Source: an uncultured Clostridia bacterium (GTDB lineage: Bacteria; Bacillota; Clostridia; Oscillospirales; Ruminococcaceae). From it: DNA of 64,000 nucleotides. The stretch spans positions 208,684 through 272,683 of the forward strand of contig CANQXS010000001.1 of NCBI GenBank assembly GCA_947627875.1, read 5' to 3'. Positions 60,053-64,000 of the stretch are shown here, one piece after another (positions within the stretch are counted from its first letter, which is position 1; every line of letters begins with the position of its first letter). Both the position numbers and the translations under genes were made by a program. Under the pieces are notes generated by a model. That model was not told where the DNA came from and searched no databases. It was given only the letters and a program-made list of their open reading frames with translations.

Positions 60053-62416
60053 TTAGCTTGCTTTATATAATTCTTCTTCCAATTCTTTTATCGCTCGGAG
60101 ATAGCCGGCCTTACCGCCAAAGTATGTGGCAATTTTTGATGGCTTGCCGAATTTTTTTAAGGGATCAAGCTGAAGAATTTCGGTTTTTTCGATCTCGTAA
60201 ATACCGATGTTCATATACTTATCCAGAAGCGCTTCCAGCACCTCTCTTGCCGCGCCGCTGTATTTGCTCAAAAAATCGCGCTTTTTGACATTGTTCACGC
60301 GCTCACGGCGAGTGAGCGGCTTTTGGTCATAGGCAACGTGACAAATAAAATCGAAGTCGTCTACATCGGTCATTCCTTGATCCGTTTTCATTTGCTCAAG
60401 GTCGATGCCTTGTTCTTTCAGCAGTTCTCGAATGGCTTCTTTTTTCTCCGAAGTCGTCCACGTTTTAATGAAATTGTCAAGAGAAGCATATTTGCCGACA
60501 ATATTGGATTTCGTATAGTCAACGATGCTTTCCTGCCTAAGCAGCTTCCCGTTTGCGTCATAAACGGATACCACTTTTCCAATGATCTCGACATTACAGC
60601 CGTCCTCTGTAACGATCGGTTTCGTTTTCGGCGGAATCGGAGAAATCGGCGGCTGCGGCGGATCAACAAGCGCGGGTCCTGGTTTAACCGATTTTGGCGA
60701 ATAGTTGGGGGCGATCTCGATTGGGCCGTCCCACTCGGGATCGGCAAAAAGACGAGTTACATTGCGGAAATCCATCACAACAAAATGTGTCTTCCCATCT
60801 TTTTCACGAAGCCTTGTCCCTCTGCCGATGATCTGTTTGAATTCGGTCATAGAACTGATCATTTCATCAAGAACGATCAGTTTTGTCATCTTACAGTCCG
60901 CGCCTGTGGACAGCAATTTTGAAGTTGTTGCGATCACGGGGTATTCAGAGGATACGGAAATAAAATAATCCAGCTTACTTTTACCGTAAACATCGGAACC
61001 GGTAATGCGAACAACATAATCGGCATTCTTCTGACACATATCCGCATTGAGGTTGTTCAGGGCGGCCCTCATACGCTCAGCGTGGTCTTCGTTAGCACAG
61101 AATACGATCGTTTTCTGCATTCTGCCGGTACTCTTTAAGTATTCCGTAATTTCCTTTGCCACTTCATAAACTCTATCTTCAAGAATAATGTTGTAGTCAA
61201 AATCGCTGTTGGTATATATTCTGTCCTCGATCGGTACGCCGTTCTTGTCACATTGTCCGGCGAATGGTCTCCACCCTTCGCCTATATTTGTTTTGATATT
61301 GATCACTCTGAATGGTGCAAGGAATCCGTCTTCAATGCCTTCTCTCAGGCTGTATGTGTAAACCGGCTCACCAAAGTAATCAATGTTAGAGATATACTTT
61401 GTCTCTTTCGGCGTTGCAGTCATACCAATTTGCGTTGCAGATGAAAAGTATTCCAGTATTTTACGCCAGTTGCTATCCTTTTTTGCAGAACCTCTGTGAC
61501 ACTCGTCAACGATGATCAGGTCAAAGAAGTCTTTATTAAACAACTTTTCAAAGCGGCTCACGATTTCTTCGCAAGTATTTTCGTCTTCATTTTCTTCGTT
61601 ACCTGCGAGCTGCTGATAAAGGGAGAAATAGACTTCGTGAGAAGTGATGGTAACGGGATCGTCTTTCGCAAAGTTAATCTTATGTATCGTTTTTTCAAGT
61701 GGAGAGAAATCCTGCTGAATGGACTGATCAACAAGAATATTTCTGTCGGCAAGGTAAAGCACCTTTTTCTTTAAGCCCGACTTCAACAAACGATATACGA
61801 TTTGAAAAGCCGTATATGTCTTTCCCGTGCCGGTAGCCATAACGAGCAGCAAACGGTCTTGACCTTTTGCAATGGCAGCTAACGTGCGGTTTACGGCAAT
61901 TCTCTGATAGTATCTCGGCGCATAGGTGTTGTAACTTGTATAGTATGGCTGCGAAAGGATAGACTCTTCTTGCAAAGATAATCCTTTGCCATCGTTGACT
62001 TCGACCTTATATCTTGCAACGAGTTCGTCTTCTGTCGGAAACTCATTCATAGAAAACTCTCGTTCAGATCCCGTAAGAAAATCGTATTCTGCAAAGCCGT
62101 CCCCATTCGAGCTGAACGCAAATGGGATATCTAACATTTGCGCATATGTTTTCGCCTGCTGGAGCCCGTATGAAACAGAATGATTGTTGTCTTTTGCCTC
62201 AATAATCGCAATGGGGTTATTGGCGTTCAGATAAAGGATATAATCTGCCTTCTTTGGCTTTTCACGCACGGCAATATTACCCTTTAAATTAATCCTGCCA
62301 TCTGTTATTTTTGTTTCCATCGTAATTTTGGATTGACTCCATTTGGCAGTAATCGCAGGGGTAATATATTGCAATTTAATATCTTCTTCTGTCATCAGGT
62401 TTTTAGGTAATATCAT
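60053..62416 (-). CDS. hsdR: Type I restriction enzyme HsdR subunit
   Basis: 787 aa. N-terminal nuclease core with Asp58 and Glu73-Ala-Lys75 (in IAIIEAKDN). SF2 translocase with MATGTGKTYTAF (about 193), DECHRGS, GMTATP and QIIGRGTRLRE. C-terminal EcoEI-type assembly domain. It pumps and cuts unmodified DNA. AGGAGGT precedes the ATG. Length is on the short side for HsdR, as in the EcoEI-like group. Confidence 0.95.
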   Translation of the reverse strand: MILPKNLMTEEDIKLQYITPAITAKWSQSKITMETKITDGRINLKGNIAVREKPKKADYILYLNANNPIAIIEAKDNNHSVSYGLQQAKTYAQMLDIPFAFSSNGDGFAEYDFLTGSEREFSMNEFPTEDELVARYKVEVNDGKGLSLQEESILSQPYYTSYNTYAPRYYQRIAVNRTLAAIAKGQDRLLLVMATGTGKTYTAFQIVYRLLKSGLKKKVLYLADRNILVDQSIQQDFSPLEKTIHKINFAKDDPVTITSHEVYFSLYQQLAGNEENEDENTCEEIVSRFEKLFNKDFFDLIIVDECHRGSAKKDSNWRKILEYFSSATQIGMTATPKETKYISNIDYFGEPVYTYSLREGIEDGFLAPFRVINIKTNIGEGWRPFAGQCDKNGVPIEDRIYTNSDFDYNIILEDRVYEVAKEITEYLKSTGRMQKTIVFCANEDHAERMRAALNNLNADMCQKNADYVVRITGSDVYGKSKLDYFISVSSEYPVIATTSKLLSTGADCKMTKLIVLDEMISSMTEFKQIIGRGTRLREKDGKTHFVVMDFRNVTRLFADPEWDGPIEIAPNYSPKSVKPGPALVDPPQPPISPIPPKTKPIVTEDGCNVEIIGKVVSVYDANGKLLRQESIVDYTKSNIVGKYASLDNFIKTWTTSEKKEAIRELLKEQGIDLEQMKTDQGMTDVDDFDFICHVAYDQKPLTRRERVNNVKKRDFLSKYSGAAREVLEALLDKYMNIGIYEIEKTEILQLDPLKKFGKPSKIATYFGGKAGYLRAIKELEEELYKAS

Positions 62417-62571
62417 ACCGTTTACCTCCTATGCTCCCAATAATAAAAACCACCGGAAGTTATATGGTGAAAATTGAGCGCTTTTTATATTTGTCTTCTG
62501 ATAGCTAAATTTACTCCTTTGAATTGGAATGTCTCCATCTTTTGAATCAAAGTCGCTATCCGACATCTTAT

Positions 62572-62590
62572 GGCGCAGTGATTTTGCGCC
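62572..62590. terminator. Small hairpin downstream of the excisionase-like gene
   Basis: GGCGCA/TGCGCC with a seven-base loop. No T run, so it may not terminate. Confidence 0.4.
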
Positions 62591-62600
62591 GTGAAAAATG

Positions 62601-62819
62601 TCATGAGTTTTCGCTGTTATTGCTGTCAGTAGCAGAACGTTTTATATACTTCCCGCTCTTGATCCTTGCGTCCTTCGGCTTCGGTTCATCGTCCGGTATT
62701 GCCCATGAGTAATCAATCCTGACTGCGCCGGGAACGCGCCCCTCCGCACATAAAATTTGAATGCGCCGGGTTGAAATTCCCCAGCGTTCCGCTGTCTGAC
62801 GAATGGACAGATACTTCAT
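62601..62819 (-). CDS. Excisionase-like HTH protein
   Basis: 72 aa: a MerR/Xis-type winged helix (MKYLSIRQTAERWGISTRRI, then AEGRVPGAVRIDYSWAIP) with a Lys/Arg-rich tail. Such small proteins sit at the head of mobile islands in Clostridia and may control excision or the adjacent hsd operon. Own promoter upstream; GGGGGCGAGA before the ATG is a weak ribosome site. Confidence 0.8.
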   Translation of the reverse strand: MKYLSIRQTAERWGISTRRIQILCAEGRVPGAVRIDYSWAIPDDEPKPKDARIKSGKYIKRSATDSNNSENS

Positions 62820-62855
62820 TATTCTCGCCCCCTGACGACAAATTTCTACTCATAT

Positions 62856-62884
62856 ATTGTACTCGATATTGCGAATAAAATCAA
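62856..62884 (-). promoter_or_regulatory. Promoter of the excisionase-like gene
   Basis: Minus-strand TTGATT, 17 bp, TACAAT, 37 bp upstream of the ATG at 62819. It may also drive the hsd operon. Confidence 0.8.
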
Positions 62885-62939
62885 GATACTTTTCACGTTT
62901 TCTCGAAAATGTCAGATATGTTTTTTAAGTTGGTTTTGC

Positions 62940-63140
62940 CGTTACCCGCTATGTGGGCAGCGGCAATTCTTTTTGCACGACAATCAGCGGAATAGTAAAC
63001 GGCAGTATGGAATGAGCGCGTGGGTAGCTAAGAGCAAGATTCTGCCGCGGTGCCAAAATTCGCTTCTGCGCTCATTTTGCCCCGTGGGAATCTTGTTGGG
63101 GAGTGCCTTCCCCAAACCCTGCTTATGCGGCTTGCGCCGC
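62940..63140 (+). other. Leader region with two hairpins, possible oriT
   Basis: No convincing gene. A frame of 74 codons from TTG 62973 ends at the first tandem unit; it has CLCGLRRKIFSSLP at its end, a sequence I have seen in predicted proteins of clostridial conjugative elements, but it has no ribosome site. Two hairpins: TTGGGGA/TCCCCAA (63096-63115) and GCGGC/GCCGC (63127-63140). Location just upstream of a relaxosome gene would suit a transfer origin. Confidence 0.4.
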
Positions 63141-63720
63141 AAAATATTTTCCTCCCTGCCCATGTTTTTCGGTCAGATTCTGTCCGTTGCAAAATGAGGG
63201 ATGATTAAAATTTTCTCCGTGAGTACCCCCTCATTTGTCGAGAAAATGTCCGTTATAAAGTAGAGGGGATGTTCGCCTTTTGAAATTTTTTCTTTCCGGG
63301 TGTTAAAAAGTTGCCTCAAATTGTCCGTTGTAAAGTAGGAGGACTTTTTGTGAGTGATACCCGGCACCCCGAAGAAAAATGTCAGTTGGCTAACGGGAGC
63401 TAAAATTTTCTTCTGGCGATACCTGCGTTTCGGCCAATTTATGTCCGTTGTAAAGTGAGAAGCTTCTCTGAAATAATTTCGCTGCGGGTGCCAAGTTTTT
63501 GCTCCAAAGTGTCCGTTATAAAGTAGAGGGACAATAAAAATTTTTTTAGAGGCACCCTTGCAAATGCCGAAAGAAATGTCCGTTGGATTGTGAGAAAGAT
63601 TTTTTTGCAAAGGGCGACTTCAAAGATGAAACATTTTTACGAGAAATTGTCCGTTGTAAAGTAGGAGGATTTTCTCAAAACGAGTGGACAAACGCCGAGA
63701 AAATGTCCGTTGTATTGTGA
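63141..63720 (+). repeat. Nine degenerate tandem units ending in stop codon and SD-like site
   Basis: Core TGTCCGTTGTAAAGTAGGAG starts at 63181, 63247, 63322, 63380 (degenerate), 63442, 63510, 63577, 63648 and 63704; spacing 56-75 bp. Each core is NTG-TC(C/A)-GTT-two variable codons or one-stop, the stop being TAG, TGA or TAA. In six units the codon for Lys or Glu of a K/E-I-F/I triplet lies exactly 39 nt before NTG; in one 51, in one a non-IF codon at 36, and in the degenerate one the spacing is off by one. Frames differ between units. The last core contains the mobC ribosome site. Confidence 0.88.
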
Positions 63721-63728
63721 AAGGAGCC

Positions 63729-64000
63729 ATGCAGACCATGAGAAAACGATACGCCACGCCGCACCGCAGCCGGGTAGTCAAGACCCGCATGACCGAGGAA
63801 GAATACGCCGATTTCACCGGGCGGCTTGCGGCTTATGAAATGAGCCAATCCGAGTTTATCCGGCAGGCGATCACCAAGGCCACCGTCCGCCCCATCATCA
63901 CCGTCTCCCCGGTCAACGACGAACTGCTTGCCGCTGTCGGGAAGCTGACCGCCGAGTACGGGAAGATCGGCGGCAACCTCAACCAGATTGCCCGGTATCT
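63729..64000 (+). CDS. mobC: MobC-type relaxosome protein (3' end outside window)
   Basis: Open from ATG 63729 (second ATG at 63738) to the window edge, 90 codons visible. N-terminus RKRYATPHRSRVVKTRMTEE is a ribbon-helix-helix DNA-binding region with YEMSQSEFIRQA. The visible end has KIGGNLNQIARYL, the MobC-family signature. MobC helps the relaxase open the transfer origin of mobilisable elements. Much more GC-rich than the repeat array preceding it. AAGGAG from the last repeat unit precedes it. Confidence 0.85.
   Translation, partial: MQTMRKRYATPHRSRVVKTRMTEEEYADFTGRLAAYEMSQSEFIRQAITKATVRPIITVSPVNDELLAAVGKLTAEYGKIGGNLNQIARY

Noticed and set aside
63173..63610. Minus-strand frame of 145 codons with recurring FTTD-like motifs
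   Set aside because: It is the complement of the repeat cores; no ribosome site, and the frame does not cover the whole array. The plus-strand frames explain the array better.
63141..63720. CRISPR array
   Set aside because: Repeats are spaced 56-75 bp, but the cores vary, the intervening sequences resemble one another, spacing is irregular and no cas gene is near.

Overview
The window looks like a chromosomal segment of a gut-type Firmicute of class Clostridia, probably Oscillospiraceae/Ruminococcaceae-like. Pointers are the in-frame IspH-ribosomal S1 fusion, the cytidylate kinase-PlsC fusion, sporulation-linked genes (gerW/ytfJ, ytfI, tepA, ylzJ, spoIIIE-type ftsK), canonical sigma-A promoters with 17-bp spacers, AGGAGG ribosome sites, and plant-polysaccharide enzymes (GH27, GH115, an acetylesterase-like hydrolase). 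The taxon is an inference; there is no rRNA here.

Layout. 1-5 kb: end of recO, mutS2, a Xer-type recombinase, tRNA-Arg(UCU) and tRNA-Gly(UCC). 5-18 kb: carbohydrate and envelope genes (esterase, GH27, YitT, MscS, acyltransferase, bactofilin-like protein with its YhbD regulator, an ECF sigma/anti-sigma-like pair, GH115). 18-25 kb: membrane proteins and a long minus-strand run of cell-cycle and sporulation genes (M50 protease, scpA, scpB, ytfI, gerW, D,D-carboxypeptidase, rluB). 25-32 kb: rpmB, an OppA/lipoprotein/SGNH operon, asnB, an HPr-like protein without the active histidine, mtaB and a THUMP methyltransferase. 32-46 kb: class A PBP, then a tightly packed minus-strand operon tepA-ylzJ-uppP-ftsK-MBL-DUF3006-rpiR-yhiN-cmk/plsC-ispH/S1. 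46-52.6 kb: aconitase and NADP-isocitrate dehydrogenase (citrate to 2-oxoglutarate, the glutamate branch), then a GNAT protein, a frameshifted GyrI-like gene and two regulators.

From about 52.8 kb to the right edge the window is a mobile/defence island. A cro-type regulator gene is cut off after 43 codons and abuts a truncated tnpV. Then, all on the minus strand, come an SF1 helicase with a large unknown N-terminal half, a small protein with a HEPN-like R-x4-H motif, hsdS, hsdM, an Mrr-like nuclease, hsdR and an excisionase-like HTH protein. Beyond them, on the plus strand, is a mobC-type relaxosome gene that runs off the window.

The most unusual structure is at 63141-63720, just upstream of mobC: nine degenerate tandem units of roughly 56-75 bp. 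Each contains a TGTCCGTT-type core ending in an in-frame stop codon (TAG, TGA or TAA), mostly followed by a Shine-Dalgarno-like purine run, and the last one supplies the mobC ribosome site. In most units the frame ending at that stop is open and begins with Lys/Glu-Ile-Phe at a spacing that is a multiple of three, although the frame changes from unit to unit. The other candidate novelty is the composition of the type I restriction operon, which carries an Mrr-like nuclease, a HEPN-like protein and a helicase.
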